NCBI GenBank assembly: GCA_017410425.1
Contig: JAFQQV010000063.1
Span: 1-60,781, forward strand
Direction: 5' to 3'
Origin: Oscillospiraceae bacterium
GTDB taxonomy: Bacteria > Bacillota > Clostridia > Oscillospirales > Oscillospiraceae
DNA length: 60,781 bases
Position 1 is the first letter of the stretch. Each line of letters starts with the position of its first letter. This document shows positions 15,226 to 24,152 of the stretch, piece after piece. The translations under genes and the position numbers were made by a program. The notes beneath the pieces were generated by a model. The model ran no database searches. It saw nothing but the letters and a program-made list of their open reading frames with translations, and was not told the DNA's origin.

Positions 15226-15305
15226 GTAGGGACCGGCCTCCTGGACGGTCCGCAATGAATGCTGTATGAAATTAAAAACGGACCGCCCGGGAGGGCGGTC
15301 CCTAC
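15226..15305. repeat. GTAGGG...CCCTAC palindromic repeat (long form)
   Basis: Bounded by GTAGGGACCG and CGGTCCCTAC, with an inner GGACCGCCCGGGAGGGCGGTCC-type palindrome (broken pairing around CCGG). Together with the modular repeat it fills most of the 388-base gap between genes. Confidence 0.75.
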
Positions 15306-15328
15306 GTTAAGTCTTAAGTATATTTAAG

Positions 15329-15353
15329 AAACCTTTGCTCAGCCTTATCCGTC
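15329..15353 (+). promoter_or_regulatory. Weak ECF-like promoter candidate for the 15385 lipoprotein
   Basis: GAAACC and CGTC with 17 bases between AAC and CGTC, one more than at 12172 and 13499. Position 32 bases before the ATG is acceptable. A sigma-A box is not obvious. Confidence 0.3.
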
Positions 15354-15384
15354 CTGAAATTATACAAAATAAGGAGGATGGGCC

Positions 15385-16119
15385 ATGAAAATATACGAGA
15401 GAATTTTTGCCTTGGTGCTGGTGCTGGCGATGAGCGTGCTGCTGTGCTCCTGCGCGGCAACTGAGGGCGTGAACTCTGCGCCTATGGTGGAAGAAGCGGC
15501 TGTCACAGCAGAGCCTCAGCCTGAAACTGAAGCCCAGCCCGTGGTGGAGGATATAAAGCTCATGTACTACACCACAGAGCTTGAAGGCGATTTAATGGCT
15601 ATGGTGGGTGAAAGAATTGAACTGTGGGCAGAGCCTGTTTCAGCCTCGGAGGGCCTGAGCGTGGAGTGGGAAAGTTCAAATGAAGCTTCGCTCCGCCTTG
15701 AGGAAGCCGGGCCAAATGCCGTAGTGGCAGAGGTGCTGAGCACGGAGAAAAGCCCCGTCATGCTGACTGTGTCCTGCGGAGATTTCAAGAAGGTATATCC
15801 CGTGTACATCAAGCCTGATCAAAACGGCAGGGAGACAGTGGCGCCGGGGGATATAAGGCTCATGTTCTATACCACCGAGCTCAGTGAGTTCACCCTCAGG
15901 GTGGGGGAGACTGTACAGCTCTATGCTGAAATTGACGGTGTGGATGATGCACAGTTTGAGTGGAAAAGCTCTGATGAAAGCAGCCTGAAGATAGAGCACA
16001 AAACTGAGGACAAGCGGGATGCATGTATTACAGCCGAAAAAGCGGTCATGGGTGGTGTCACGCTTACAATCTCCTGCGGCGGAATTGAGGAAGACTTCAA
16101 GGTATATATAGTTGAATGA
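15385..16119 (+). CDS. Lipoprotein with two tandem Ig-like domains
   Basis: 244 residues. The signal peptide ends in lipobox LCSC (Cys23), then an acidic linker to ~55. Two homologous repeats follow: residues ~56-145 (IKLMYYTTELEGD, VGERIELWAEP, EWESSNEASLRL, LTVSCGDFKKVYPVYI) and ~155-244 (IRLMFYTTEL, VGETVQLYAEI, EWKSSDESSLKI, LTISCGGIEEDFKVYI). The strand pattern and the W-x-S-S-(N/D)-E motif resemble bacterial Ig-like group 2 domains. It is expected at the outer face of the membrane; ligand unknown. AAGGAGG precedes ATG. Ends in a strong terminator. Confidence 0.82.
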   Translation: MKIYERIFALVLVLAMSVLLCSCAATEGVNSAPMVEEAAVTAEPQPETEAQPVVEDIKLMYYTTELEGDLMAMVGERIELWAEPVSASEGLSVEWESSNEASLRLEEAGPNAVVAEVLSTEKSPVMLTVSCGDFKKVYPVYIKPDQNGRETVAPGDIRLMFYTTELSEFTLRVGETVQLYAEIDGVDDAQFEWKSSDESSLKIEHKTEDKRDACITAEKAVMGGVTLTISCGGIEEDFKVYIVE

Positions 16120-16122
16120 AAT

Positions 16123-16156
16123 AAAGCCCCCTCAAAGGCAAGTTGAGGGGGCTTTT
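16123..16156. terminator. Bidirectional terminator between convergent genes
   Basis: AAAGCCCCCTCAA and TTGAGGGGGCTTTT around AGGCAAG, lying between the Ig-like lipoprotein (plus) and the MBL-fold gene (minus). Confidence 0.9.
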
Positions 16157-16162
16157 GGATTT

Positions 16163-16795
16163 TTAAACATCTATTTTTTCCACTACTTCGATTATATCAA
16201 TAACAAGCCTCTTGAAGGTCTTTGCGTCCTCAGTGGTGCCCACCAGACAGTCATAGTGGCTGGGGATAGCATATTTGGGACGGATTTTGTTGACATAGTC
16301 TGCGGCTTCTTCGGCGGTCATGGTGAAGGTGCCGCCAACGGGGACGATGGCGATGTCGCACTCAATACCGTGGTTTTCTGCAATATTGTCAGTGTCGCCG
16401 GCAACGTAGATTTTCCAGCCGTCAATGCTTACGATGTAGCCTACCCAGCGGAAAATTTCCTGATGGTAGGGGCGGGTGTTCCAGGCGGGAACGGCCTCAA
16501 TCATAAGGCCGGGCATTTCCAGATCCTCGCCGGGCTGGAGAGTAAGCAGGTGCTGCTCGGGCACGCCGGCCTCAAGAGCTTCCTTTCTGGCACTCTCGGG
16601 GATGACATAGACGGTTTCGTCCTTGGCGACTTTCTGAAAGTCCTCGGGAGAGAGATGGTCATAGTGGGGATGGGTAAATAGAATGAAGTCGGCATCGTGT
16701 TTTTCTTCCATGATCTGGAAGGGGTCAACATAGATGGTCTTACTTGCTCCTATGCGGATGGAGCTGTGGGCGTTGATGCTGATCTTACTTAACAT
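16163..16795 (-). CDS. MBL-fold metal-dependent hydrolase
   Basis: 210 residues. The metallo-beta-lactamase signature THPHYDHLSPEDF gives the metal ligands HxHxDH; VYVAGDTDNIAE supplies the bridging Asp and AIPSHYDCL the final His. The short form with YVDPFQI at the start resembles the UPF0173/UlaG-like subgroup, whose substrates vary. ATG at 16795 with AAGGAGG is chosen over an in-frame start eight codons upstream that has no site. Single minus-strand gene; tdk upstream is separated by a repeat. Substrate not predictable. Confidence 0.85.
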   Translation of the reverse strand: MLSKISINAHSSIRIGASKTIYVDPFQIMEEKHDADFILFTHPHYDHLSPEDFQKVAKDETVYVIPESARKEALEAGVPEQHLLTLQPGEDLEMPGLMIEAVPAWNTRPYHQEIFRWVGYIVSIDGWKIYVAGDTDNIAENHGIECDIAIVPVGGTFTMTAEEAADYVNKIRPKYAIPSHYDCLVGTTEDAKTFKRLVIDIIEVVEKIDV

Positions 16796-16840
16796 GTTGT
16801 CGGCCTCCTTATATTTCAAATAAATTAGATTTATTGTTAC

Positions 16841-16866
16841 GGGCCGATGAGGGCATCGGCCCCTAC
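16841..16866. repeat. GTAGGG-type palindromic repeat (short form)
   Basis: GGGCCGATG and CATCGGCCCC closing at CCTAC, in the gap between tdk and the MBL gene. Confidence 0.6.
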
Positions 16867-16892
16867 GAATGCTGGGAGAGGCAAGGGGAAAC

Positions 16893-17471
16893 TTACTCTG
16901 CCTGGCTTCTTATCTTTTCTTTCCAGCATTTATGGCACATGGCGATATAGCTGTCATTGCCGCCCAGCAGCACCTGGCTGCCCTCGGTTACTACGTTGCC
17001 CTCGCCGTCGATACGGGCGTTGACGGTGGCCTTTCTGCCACAGGAGCAGACGGTCTTGATCTCGGTTATGGAGTCAGCCAGCTCCATAAGTCTCATAGCG
17101 CCAGGGAAAAAGTGGGTAAGAAAATCGGTGCGCAGACCGAAGCAGAGAACCGGCAGGCTCTGTTCATCCACCAGCTGGCGCAGCTGATCAATCTGCCCGG
17201 AGGTGAAGAACTGGGATTCGTCTGCGATGATGACATCATACTTTCCGGCGGCCTTATACTTTTCAACTATATTATCCTCGGGCAGGATAACATGAGCGTG
17301 GGCCTCAAGGCCGATGCGGCTGCGGATAATGTCGGCGCCGTCACGGGTGTCGATGCTGGGCTTGATGAGCCAGACGCTCATGCCCTTTTCCTCGTAATTG
17401 AACTTGGTTATAAGGGCCTGGGCAGACTTGGAGGAGCCCATGGCGCCGTATTTGAAGTATAGCTTTGCCAT
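16893..17471 (-). CDS. tdk: Thymidine kinase
   Basis: Phosphorylates thymidine to dTMP in pyrimidine salvage. 192 residues, type II TK. The P-loop reads KYGAMGSSKSAQAL, a Firmicute-type variant with Ser where GK is more usual. DVIIADESQFF supplies the Walker B and catalytic Glu, FGLRTDF follows, and zinc ligands are seen in CSCGRKATVN and CHKCWK. It starts one base after the udk stop, so the two are co-transcribed. Confidence 0.94.
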   Translation of the reverse strand: MAKLYFKYGAMGSSKSAQALITKFNYEEKGMSVWLIKPSIDTRDGADIIRSRIGLEAHAHVILPEDNIVEKYKAAGKYDVIIADESQFFTSGQIDQLRQLVDEQSLPVLCFGLRTDFLTHFFPGAMRLMELADSITEIKTVCSCGRKATVNARIDGEGNVVTEGSQVLLGGNDSYIAMCHKCWKEKIRSQAE

Positions 17472-18095
17472 TTATTTACTCCTTTCAAGGTGGGCGCGGA
17501 CGCGCTCAATCACCATGTCAAGAGCTACCGCATTATGGCCGCCCTCGGGTATGATGATGTCTGCATTGCGCTTGCTGGGCTCAACAAACTGCTCATGCAT
17601 GGGCTTGACGGTGGTGAGATACTGGTCAACCACGCTCTCAAGGCTGCGGCCACGGTCCCGCACGTCGCGCACGATGCGGCGCAGAATACGCACGTCAGCA
17701 TCGGTATCCACAAAGAGCTTGATGTCCATCTCCTTGCAAAGCTCCTTATCCTGGAAAATAAGGATACCCTCAACGATGATGACCTTGGCAGGCTTTATGG
17801 TGACGGTCTTGTCGCTACGGTCATGGATGGTGTAATCATAAACAGGGCACTCAATGGGTCTGCCGGCCTTAAGGGCACGCAGGGCCTCCACCAGCAGCTC
17901 CGTCTCAAAAGCGTCAGGATGGTCGTAGTTGAGCTGAGCGCGCTCCTCATAGGTCATGTAGTGGTGAGCCTTATAGTAGTCGTCATGGTGGATGACGGTG
18001 ACATTCTCCTTGAAGCGGGATACCAGCCTTTTGGTAATCGTGGTCTTGCCGCTGCCGGTGCCGCCGGCGATGCCGATGACCATTACATCCTTCAT
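17472..18095 (-). CDS. udk: Uridine kinase
   Basis: Phosphorylates uridine and cytidine to UMP and CMP. 207 residues. P-loop GIAGGTGSGKTTITKRL near the start, HHDDYYKAHHYMTYEERAQL and DHPDAFETELL, then RLRRIVRDVRDRGRS-like lid residues (ILRRIVRDVRDRGRS here) and PEGGHNAVALD. ATG at 18095 has AGGAGG with a good spacer; the longer open frame upstream is not supported. First gene of udk-tdk, divergent from deoD. All three belong to nucleoside salvage. Confidence 0.95.
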   Translation of the reverse strand: MKDVMVIGIAGGTGSGKTTITKRLVSRFKENVTVIHHDDYYKAHHYMTYEERAQLNYDHPDAFETELLVEALRALKAGRPIECPVYDYTIHDRSDKTVTIKPAKVIIVEGILIFQDKELCKEMDIKLFVDTDADVRILRRIVRDVRDRGRSLESVVDQYLTTVKPMHEQFVEPSKRNADIIIPEGGHNAVALDMVIERVRAHLERSK

Positions 18096-18164
18096 ATGAA
18101 GAGCCTCCTGCTGAACAAATTTCTTTCTGCGTCCATAATAACATAGCTTGCTCCATCTTTCAAT

Positions 18165-18193
18165 TTGACTTTTAATATTTCTCCTAATATAAT
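18165..18193 (+). promoter_or_regulatory. Sigma-A promoter of deoD
   Basis: TTGACT and TATAAT with a 17-bp spacer, 41 bases before the ATG. Confidence 0.85.
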
Positions 18194-18234
18194 TTATACA
18201 TCGAAGTACAACAAATTTTATTGGAGGTATGAAC

Positions 18235-18951
18235 ATGGCTACTCCCCATAATGAAGCTAAATTCGGCCAGATCGCAAAGACCGTGCTTATGCCCGGCGAC
18301 CCGCTGAGAGCAAAATTCATTGCAGAGAATTTCCTGACAGACCCCGTGCTTGTAAATAATGTACGCGGCGTGCAGGGCTACACCGGTACCTGGAAGGGCG
18401 TGCCTGTTACGGTCATGGCCTCCGGTATGGGCATCCCCGCCATCAGCATCTACAGCTGGGAGCTTTACTCAGAATACGGCGTGGAGAACATCATCCGCAT
18501 AGGCTCTGCCGGTGCACTGCATGACGATCTTCAGCTGATGGATCTTGTTATAGCCCAGGGCGCCTGCACAAACTCCAATCTTCCCCAGTCCTTCGGCTGC
18601 CCCGGCACCTTTGCTCCCATTTCCGACTACACTCTGATGAGCAAGCTGGTGGAGTCCGCTCAGGAGCATAATGCCCGCTACATGGTAGGCAACATCCTCT
18701 CTTCCGACAATTTCTACTATGCCGAGGGCTGCGGCGGCTCTGACCTCTGGAAGCGCATGGGTGTGCTGGCGGTTGAGATGGAGGCTGCCGGCCTCTTTGC
18801 AAACGCTGCATATCTGGGTAAGCGCGCCGCCTGCATCTGCACAATCTCCGACCATCTGTACAGAGACGAGGCCCTTTCCAGCGAGGACAGGCAGAACTCC
18901 TTCCGCCAGATGATGGAAGTTGCTCTGGACACCGCGGTGAAAGTCAACTAA
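18235..18951 (+). CDS. deoD: Purine-nucleoside phosphorylase (DeoD type)
   Basis: Cleaves purine (deoxy)nucleosides with phosphate to base and (deoxy)ribose-1-phosphate. 238 residues, hexameric PNP family. VLMPGDPLRAKFIAENFL holds the phosphate site, then GMGIPAISIYSWELY, IRIGSAGALH, VEMEAAGLF (ribose-binding Glu pair) and ICTISDHLYRDEALSSEDRQ with the catalytic Asp. GGAGG at 18223-18227 is one base from an ATG at 18229, so ATG at 18235 is preferred. Divergent from udk. Confidence 0.95.
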   Translation: MATPHNEAKFGQIAKTVLMPGDPLRAKFIAENFLTDPVLVNNVRGVQGYTGTWKGVPVTVMASGMGIPAISIYSWELYSEYGVENIIRIGSAGALHDDLQLMDLVIAQGACTNSNLPQSFGCPGTFAPISDYTLMSKLVESAQEHNARYMVGNILSSDNFYYAEGCGGSDLWKRMGVLAVEMEAAGLFANAAYLGKRAACICTISDHLYRDEALSSEDRQNSFRQMMEVALDTAVKVN

Positions 18952-18962
18952 AAGGTTTACAT

Positions 18963-18994
18963 AAGTGCGAAGACTGGGGCTCTTCGCACTTTTT
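18963..18994 (+). terminator. Terminator after deoD
   Basis: AAGTGCGAAGA and TCTTCGCACTT around CTGGGGC, then TTTT. Confidence 0.9.
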
Positions 18995-19028
18995 GTTTGT
19001 TAATTAAGCCAAAAAAGTGAATATTCCC

Positions 19029-19057
19029 TTGCTTTGTGATTTTGGCTCTGTTATAAT
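19029..19057 (+). promoter_or_regulatory. Sigma-A promoter of bmpA
   Basis: TTGCTT and TATAAT, 17-bp spacer, 62 bases before the ATG. The leader is too short for a purine riboswitch. Confidence 0.75.
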
Positions 19058-19118
19058 AAAGCGTGTACGGGCTTATCCGTGACAATCCAAAAAAAGAATT
19101 TTTATGGAGGAAAAACTA

Positions 19119-20123
19119 ATGAAGAAGTTCCTTGCACTCGTTCTTGCACTGTGCATGGTATTCTCCCTCTGCGCTTGCGGCGCAAAGGAAGAGGCTGCAG
19201 ACAAGATCAAGGTCGGTATGGTTACCGACGTTGGCGGCGTTAACGACAAGTCTTTCAACCAGACTTCCTGGGAAGGCCTTCAGGCTCTGGACACCAACAA
19301 GTTTGAGGTAAAGTACCTCGAGTCCAAGACCGATGCTGACTACCAGACCAACATCAACACCTTCATCGACGAAGGCTACGACCTGATCATCTGTGTTGGC
19401 TACATGCTGGCAAGCGCCACCATGGAAGCAGCTCAGGCTAACCCCGATCAGAAGTTCGCCATCATCGACGATGCTACCTGTGCTGAGCTGCCCAACGTTG
19501 CTTGCCTGATGTTCGCTCAGGAGCAGGCTTCCTACCTGGTTGGCCTCGTTGCAGGTTCCGTTACCGAGACCAAGACCGTCGGCTACGTTCAGGGCATGGT
19601 CTCTGACTCTATGAACCAGTTCGGCGTTGGCTACATCGCAGGCGTTCTCGAGGCATGCCCCGAGGCAGAGGTTCTGCAGTACAATGCAAACAACTTTGGT
19701 GACATCGCCGGCGGCGCAACCGCAGCTAAGGACATGATCACCAAGGGTGCTGACGTTATCTACCACGCAGCAGGCGGCACCGGCATTGGCGTTATCAACG
19801 CATGTGCTGAGGAAGGCGTTTACGCTATCGGCGTTGACACCGACCAGTCTCCCCTCGCTCCCGAGTACGTTATCACTTCCGCTATGAAGCGCGTTGACAC
19901 TGCAGCTCAGGACATCTCCAAGGCTGTTGCTGACGGCACCTACGAAGCAGGTATCCACCTGTACGACCTGTCCAACGGCGGCGTTGACCTGTCTCCCACC
20001 CGTGACCTGATCCCCGAAGACGTTCTCAAGATGGTTGAGGATGCAAAGGCAAAGGTTATGTCCGGCGAGATCGTTGTTCCCAAGCTCGCTTCCGAGTGCC
20101 CCACCTTCACTCTGGCTGAGTAA
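19119..20123 (+). CDS. bmpA: BMP-family nucleoside-binding lipoprotein of an ABC transporter
   Basis: 334-residue substrate-binding lipoprotein (lipobox LCAC, Cys20). The BMP/PnrA fold is marked by VGMVTDVGGVNDKSFNQTSW, the start motif of the family, then VGYVQGMVSDSMNQFGVGY, VIYHAAGGTGIGVINA and GVDTDQSPLAPEYVITS. Homologues bind purine or pyrimidine nucleosides. GGAGG sits nine bases before ATG at 19119; an in-frame ATG at 19104 precedes that site. A terminator and a separate promoter divide it from the rest of the transporter operon, as is common for abundant binding proteins. Confidence 0.93.
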   Translation: MKKFLALVLALCMVFSLCACGAKEEAADKIKVGMVTDVGGVNDKSFNQTSWEGLQALDTNKFEVKYLESKTDADYQTNINTFIDEGYDLIICVGYMLASATMEAAQANPDQKFAIIDDATCAELPNVACLMFAQEQASYLVGLVAGSVTETKTVGYVQGMVSDSMNQFGVGYIAGVLEACPEAEVLQYNANNFGDIAGGATAAKDMITKGADVIYHAAGGTGIGVINACAEEGVYAIGVDTDQSPLAPEYVITSAMKRVDTAAQDISKAVADGTYEAGIHLYDLSNGGVDLSPTRDLIPEDVLKMVEDAKAKVMSGEIVVPKLASECPTFTLAE

Positions 20124-20138
20124 TTCAGACACACAATA

Positions 20139-20167
20139 AAAAGAAGGCTCTTTTGAGCCTTCTTTTT
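20139..20167 (+). terminator. Terminator after bmpA
   Basis: AAGAAGGCTC and GAGCCTTCTT with a TTTT loop, then seven T. Leaky read-through into the following operon is possible. Confidence 0.88.
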
Positions 20168-20210
20168 TTGTTGCCTTTTTCTTGAATTTCCCATAAGTAA
20201 TTGTAGAAAT

Positions 20211-20239
20211 TTGACGGGGGCTGTGTTAAAATGTATTAT
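20211..20239 (+). promoter_or_regulatory. Sigma-A promoter of the transporter/psuG operon
   Basis: TTGACG and TATTAT with a 17-bp spacer, 45 bases before the ATG at 20285. Confidence 0.7.
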
Positions 20240-20284
20240 CTGTTTTTATGTAATTTTTTATTTTCTTAATAAGGAGAAATATTT

Positions 20285-21475
20285 ATGGCTGTCTATTACC
20301 AGATAAGAAGCCCGCTGTCTCAGGTCACCGATGACTACATGGACGGCTACATCGCAGCAGTTTCTGCCGCAGTCGGCGAAGAGTTCACCAAGGTTGAGCT
20401 TGAGCAGTATCTGGCAGAGGACTTCGCTCTGCTTTACGTTGCCTCCGGCGGCAGCGAGGGCTACTTCCTGCAGATCTTCGATCAGATCAAGGATCGCTAC
20501 ACCTACATCCTTACCAGCGGTGAGACCAACTCTCTGGCTGCATCCATGGAAATTCTCAGCTTCCTCAATAAGCACGGCGGCAAGGGCGAAATCCTTCACG
20601 GCGACATTGAAGAAATCGCAGAAAAGATAAAGCTGCTCATCAAGGCTCACAATGCAAAGAAGGCCCTCAAGGGCAAGAACATCGGCAGCATCGGCCGCCC
20701 CTCTGACTGGCTTATCGCCAGCAATTACAGCCCCGATGCCATGATGGAAAAGCTGGGCATGGGCTTTGTTGATATCTCCATGGAGGAGATGCTGGCTGAG
20801 TACGAGAAGAAGTCCTATCCTGACAATGAGCATGTTCAGATGTTCAAGTCCATGGGCTATGACGAGGCAGAGATGGAAAAGGCTCTCTACGTCTACGGCG
20901 CAATGGAGCGTCTGGTTGAAAAGTACAATCTCTGCGGTGTGACCATACGCTGCTTTGACCTGCTGGACACCGTGTTCACCACCGGCTGCATCGGCCTGTC
21001 CATCCTCAACAACAAGGGCATCTACGGCGGCTGCGAGGGCGACGTGCCTGTGCTGCTGAGCATGGCAGTCCTCGGCGCCATCACCGGCGAGGATATGTTC
21101 CTCTGCAACGCCAACAAGTTCGACACCCGCGAGGGCACCGCTCTCTTTGCCCACTGCACTATCCCCACCACCATGCTCAAGAGCTTTGAGCTCAACACCC
21201 ACTTTGAATCCAATATCGGCGTTGCCGTTCAGGGCAGCTTTGATGAGTTTGACTGCACCATCTTCAAGTGCGAGGGCGACCTGAGCCGTTACCACGCTCA
21301 GGAAGGCCATCTCAAGCCCGTGCCCTTCTCCAACATGCTCTGCCGCACCCAGTGCAAGGTTGAACTGGACGACTTCAGCTACTTCCTCACCAGACCCATC
21401 AACAACCACCATCTCATCTGCCGCGGCAATCACAAGGCAGAGGTGGATGCGTTCTTCCGTCTTATCGAAGCCTAA
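20285..21475 (+). CDS. L-fucose/L-arabinose isomerase-like protein
   Basis: 396 residues. The C-terminal half has the FucI/AraA pattern: GVTIRCFDLLDTVFTTGC, GGCEGDVPVLLSMAVLGAI, ALFAHCTIP, and an ending HHLICRGNHKAEVDAFFRLI that parallels the GDH/GNH end of fucose isomerases. The N-terminal part is divergent and shorter than in true FucI (about 590 residues). An aldose-ketose isomerase or a related non-isomerase is possible. It lies between the binding-protein gene and the ABC ATPase of a nucleoside importer and upstream of psuG, so a role on a ribose-derived sugar is plausible; this is inference. AAGGAG before ATG. Confidence 0.72.
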   Translation: MAVYYQIRSPLSQVTDDYMDGYIAAVSAAVGEEFTKVELEQYLAEDFALLYVASGGSEGYFLQIFDQIKDRYTYILTSGETNSLAASMEILSFLNKHGGKGEILHGDIEEIAEKIKLLIKAHNAKKALKGKNIGSIGRPSDWLIASNYSPDAMMEKLGMGFVDISMEEMLAEYEKKSYPDNEHVQMFKSMGYDEAEMEKALYVYGAMERLVEKYNLCGVTIRCFDLLDTVFTTGCIGLSILNNKGIYGGCEGDVPVLLSMAVLGAITGEDMFLCNANKFDTREGTALFAHCTIPTTMLKSFELNTHFESNIGVAVQGSFDEFDCTIFKCEGDLSRYHAQEGHLKPVPFSNMLCRTQCKVELDDFSYFLTRPINNHHLICRGNHKAEVDAFFRLIEA

Positions 21476-21514
21476 TCTTACCCGTAAAAATATTAAGTAT
21501 TGGGGGCAGTCAAA

Positions 21515-23056
21515 TTGTCTAAAGAATATGTGGACATGAATACCCCCGTCATTGAAATGCGGAATATTACCAAGAAATTCGGTAACTTCGTGGCCAATGA
21601 CGGTATTAACCTTACAGTCCACAAAGGTGAAATCCACGCAATCCTGGGCGAAAACGGCGCGGGCAAATCCACGCTGATGAACCAGCTTTACGGTATGTTC
21701 AAGCCCACTTCCGGCGACATCCTTGTAAACGGCAAGAAGATCGAAATGAACAATCCCCGTGACGCCATCAATGCCGGCATCGGCATGGTGCACCAGCACT
21801 TCATGCTGGTCCAGCCCTTCACCGTCACGGAAAACATCGTCCTTGGCACCGAGCCCAAGAAGGGCGTGGCTCTGGATATGGCCACTGCAAGAAAGAACGT
21901 TGTGGAAATTTCCGAGCGTTACGGTCTTGCCATTGACCCCGATGCAAAGATTGAGGACATCTCTGTCGGTATGCAGCAGCGCGTTGAGATACTGAAGGCT
22001 CTCTACCGCGGCGCTGACATCCTCATTCTGGACGAGCCTACTTCCTCCCTGACTCCTCAGGAAATCGTTGAGCTCATCGCCATCATGCGCAATCTTACCA
22101 AGGATGGCAAGAGCATTATCATCATCACCCATAAGCTCAAGGAGATAAAGGAATCTGCCGACTTCTGCACCATTATCCGTCTGGGCAAGTACATCGACAC
22201 CGTTGATGTGGACAAGGTTACCGAAAACGATCTGGCCAGCATGATGGTTGGCCGCAACGTCACCTTCAAGGTGGACAAGCCCGAGCAGGAGCCCGGTGAA
22301 GTTGTCCTTGACGTACAGGATCTGCACTGTGTGGACTACCGCGATGTTGAAGTTGTATGCGGCCTTGATCTGCAGGTTCGCCGCGGCGAGATCATCGGTA
22401 TCGCCGGTATCGACGGCAACGGTCAGACCGAGCTTGTTGAGGTTATCACCGGTCTGCGCAAGGGCACTGCCGGTAAGGTGCTGGTAAACGGCGTTGACGT
22501 TTTCAACAAGCCTCCCCGATTCGGCTTCGATCAGGGCGTGTCCTCCATCCCCGCCGACCGTCAGAAGCACGGTCTGGTGCTGGATTTCGCCATTGAGGAC
22601 AACCTGATTCTCCAGAACTTTGACGAAGATCCCTATTCCAAGCAGCATATTCTTCAGCGCAAGCCCATTTTTGAGCATGCTACCGAGTCTATTTCCGGCT
22701 TCGACATCCGTCCCGGCGGAAGCGAAAAGCGTCCGGCCGGCACTCTCTCCGGTGGTAACCAGCAGAAGGTTATCATCGCCCGTGAGGTGCAGAACGACAA
22801 GGATCTGCTCATCGCCGTCAATCCCACCCGCGGTCTTGACGTCGGCGCTATTGAATATGTACACAAATACATCGTCGAACAGCGCAACAAGGGCAAGGCC
22901 GTTCTGCTGGTCAGCTTTGAGCTGGACGAGATTATGAGCCTTTCCGACACTATAAAGGTTATCTTCGACGGTAAGATAGTTGACTCTATCCCCGGCAAGG
23001 ATGCAAACGAGAATGACCTTGGTCTGATGATGGCAGGAGGTAAGAGCAATGGATAA
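21515..23056 (+). CDS. Nucleoside/sugar ABC transporter ATPase (two NBDs)
   Basis: 513 residues with two nucleotide-binding domains, as in NupO/YufO and RbsA. NBD1: LGENGAGKSTLMNQLYGM, VGMQQRVEILKAL, ILILDEPTSSLTPQE. NBD2 has a degenerate Walker A (GIDGNGQTELVEVI) and signature GTLSGGNQQKVIIAREV with NPTRGLDVGAIEYV, typical of this family. No ATG has a ribosome site; TTG at 21515, after GGGGGCAG, gives MSKEYVDMNTP and is the best guess (ATG at 21536 or TTG at 21500 are alternatives). It overlaps the next gene by 8 bases. Confidence 0.93.
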   Translation: MSKEYVDMNTPVIEMRNITKKFGNFVANDGINLTVHKGEIHAILGENGAGKSTLMNQLYGMFKPTSGDILVNGKKIEMNNPRDAINAGIGMVHQHFMLVQPFTVTENIVLGTEPKKGVALDMATARKNVVEISERYGLAIDPDAKIEDISVGMQQRVEILKALYRGADILILDEPTSSLTPQEIVELIAIMRNLTKDGKSIIIITHKLKEIKESADFCTIIRLGKYIDTVDVDKVTENDLASMMVGRNVTFKVDKPEQEPGEVVLDVQDLHCVDYRDVEVVCGLDLQVRRGEIIGIAGIDGNGQTELVEVITGLRKGTAGKVLVNGVDVFNKPPRFGFDQGVSSIPADRQKHGLVLDFAIEDNLILQNFDEDPYSKQHILQRKPIFEHATESISGFDIRPGGSEKRPAGTLSGGNQQKVIIAREVQNDKDLLIAVNPTRGLDVGAIEYVHKYIVEQRNKGKAVLLVSFELDEIMSLSDTIKVIFDGKIVDSIPGKDANENDLGLMMAGGKSNG

Positions 23057-24152
23057 TAAGAAAACCGTAATGCAGATCATCTCCGAGAACCGCTTTATGC
23101 ACATTCTCATTTCCGTAGCTCTGGGTTTTGTGGTTGGCGCGCTGTTTCTCGTGGTTATGGGCCTTTCCGTGGGTGATGCCTATGGCAGACTGCTCTCCAG
23201 TGTCACCACACTCAAGGGTGTTTCCTACGTCATCGTTTACGCTATCCCCTATATTATGACCGGCCTTTCCGTGGCCTTCGCTTTCAAGACCGGTGTCTTT
23301 AACATCGGCGCTGAGGGTCAGTTCGTCATGGGCTCTATGTCTGCCTGCGTGGTGGGCATACTGCTGGGCGACCTGCCCAAGATCATCCTCATCCCCCTGT
23401 GCTTCCTCGTGGCTATGGCTGCCGGCGCTCTCTGGGGCATCGTGGTTGGCCTGCTGAAGACCAAGCGCGGCATCAATGAAGTGCTTTCCATGATCATGTT
23501 CAACTGGATTGCCTTCTATCTTTCCAACTACATCGCCGGCATCCCCGCAATCCATTCCGACGGTACCGCCGAGGCTACCAAGAATATCGCCGACAATGCC
23601 AGCACCTTGCTTCCTGCCGACATGATAAAGAGCCTGGGCCTCTGTCCTACTGCAAACTGGGGCATCCTTGTGGCAATCGTGGCAATGCTCATCGTCTGGT
23701 TCATCATTGACAAGACCACCCTGGGCTATAAGCTCAAGGCCGTGGGTGCCAACAAGTTTGCTGCCGAGTACGGCGGTATCAATGTTAACGGCTCCATCCT
23801 CACCGCCCTTGCCATCTCCGGCGCACTGGCCGGTTTGGGTGGCGCACTGCAGCTGATGGGCATGGGCAGCCGTATCTCCGTTTTCTCCAGCCAGGAAGGC
23901 TTCGGCTTTGCGGGCATCGTCGTTGCTCTGATGGGCTGCTCCAACCCCTTTGGCGTTCTGGCCGCCGGCCTGTTCTACGGCGCACTGACCTACGGCGGCA
24001 GCAAGCTGAATCTGGAGGGCGTACCCACCCAGCTTATCAGCGTCATTGTCGGTACCGTTGTCTTCTTCATTGCCATCTCCGTTATATTTGAGCGTCTCAA
24101 GTATGCCAAGAAGGCACCCAAAAAAGTAAAAGAGGGAAAGGAGAATAAGTGA
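23049..24152 (+). CDS. Nucleoside ABC transporter permease 1 (NupP-like)
   Basis: 367 residues with about nine to ten membrane spans. The signature GVFNIGAEGQFVMGSMSACV and LKTKRGINEVLSMIMFNWIA followed by LKAVGANKFAAEYGGINVNG are typical of the YufP/BmpB-type permeases that work with BMP lipoproteins. ATG lies inside the end of the ATPase gene (8-base overlap) with AGGAGG ahead of it. Partners with the 24152 permease. Confidence 0.92.
   Translation: MDNKKTVMQIISENRFMHILISVALGFVVGALFLVVMGLSVGDAYGRLLSSVTTLKGVSYVIVYAIPYIMTGLSVAFAFKTGVFNIGAEGQFVMGSMSACVVGILLGDLPKIILIPLCFLVAMAAGALWGIVVGLLKTKRGINEVLSMIMFNWIAFYLSNYIAGIPAIHSDGTAEATKNIADNASTLLPADMIKSLGLCPTANWGILVAIVAMLIVWFIIDKTTLGYKLKAVGANKFAAEYGGINVNGSILTALAISGALAGLGGALQLMGMGSRISVFSSQEGFGFAGIVVALMGCSNPFGVLAAGLFYGALTYGGSKLNLEGVPTQLISVIVGTVVFFIAISVIFERLKYAKKAPKKVKEGKENK

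Noticed and set aside
19119-19200. Purine riboswitch before the nucleoside transporter
   Set aside because: Promoter-to-start distance is only about 60 bases and no purine-aptamer core motif is visible.
20258-23110. Very long open frame (950 codons) on the minus strand
   Set aside because: It is antisense to the FucI-like and ABC ATPase genes, both supported by motifs; no family signature appears in the antisense frame.
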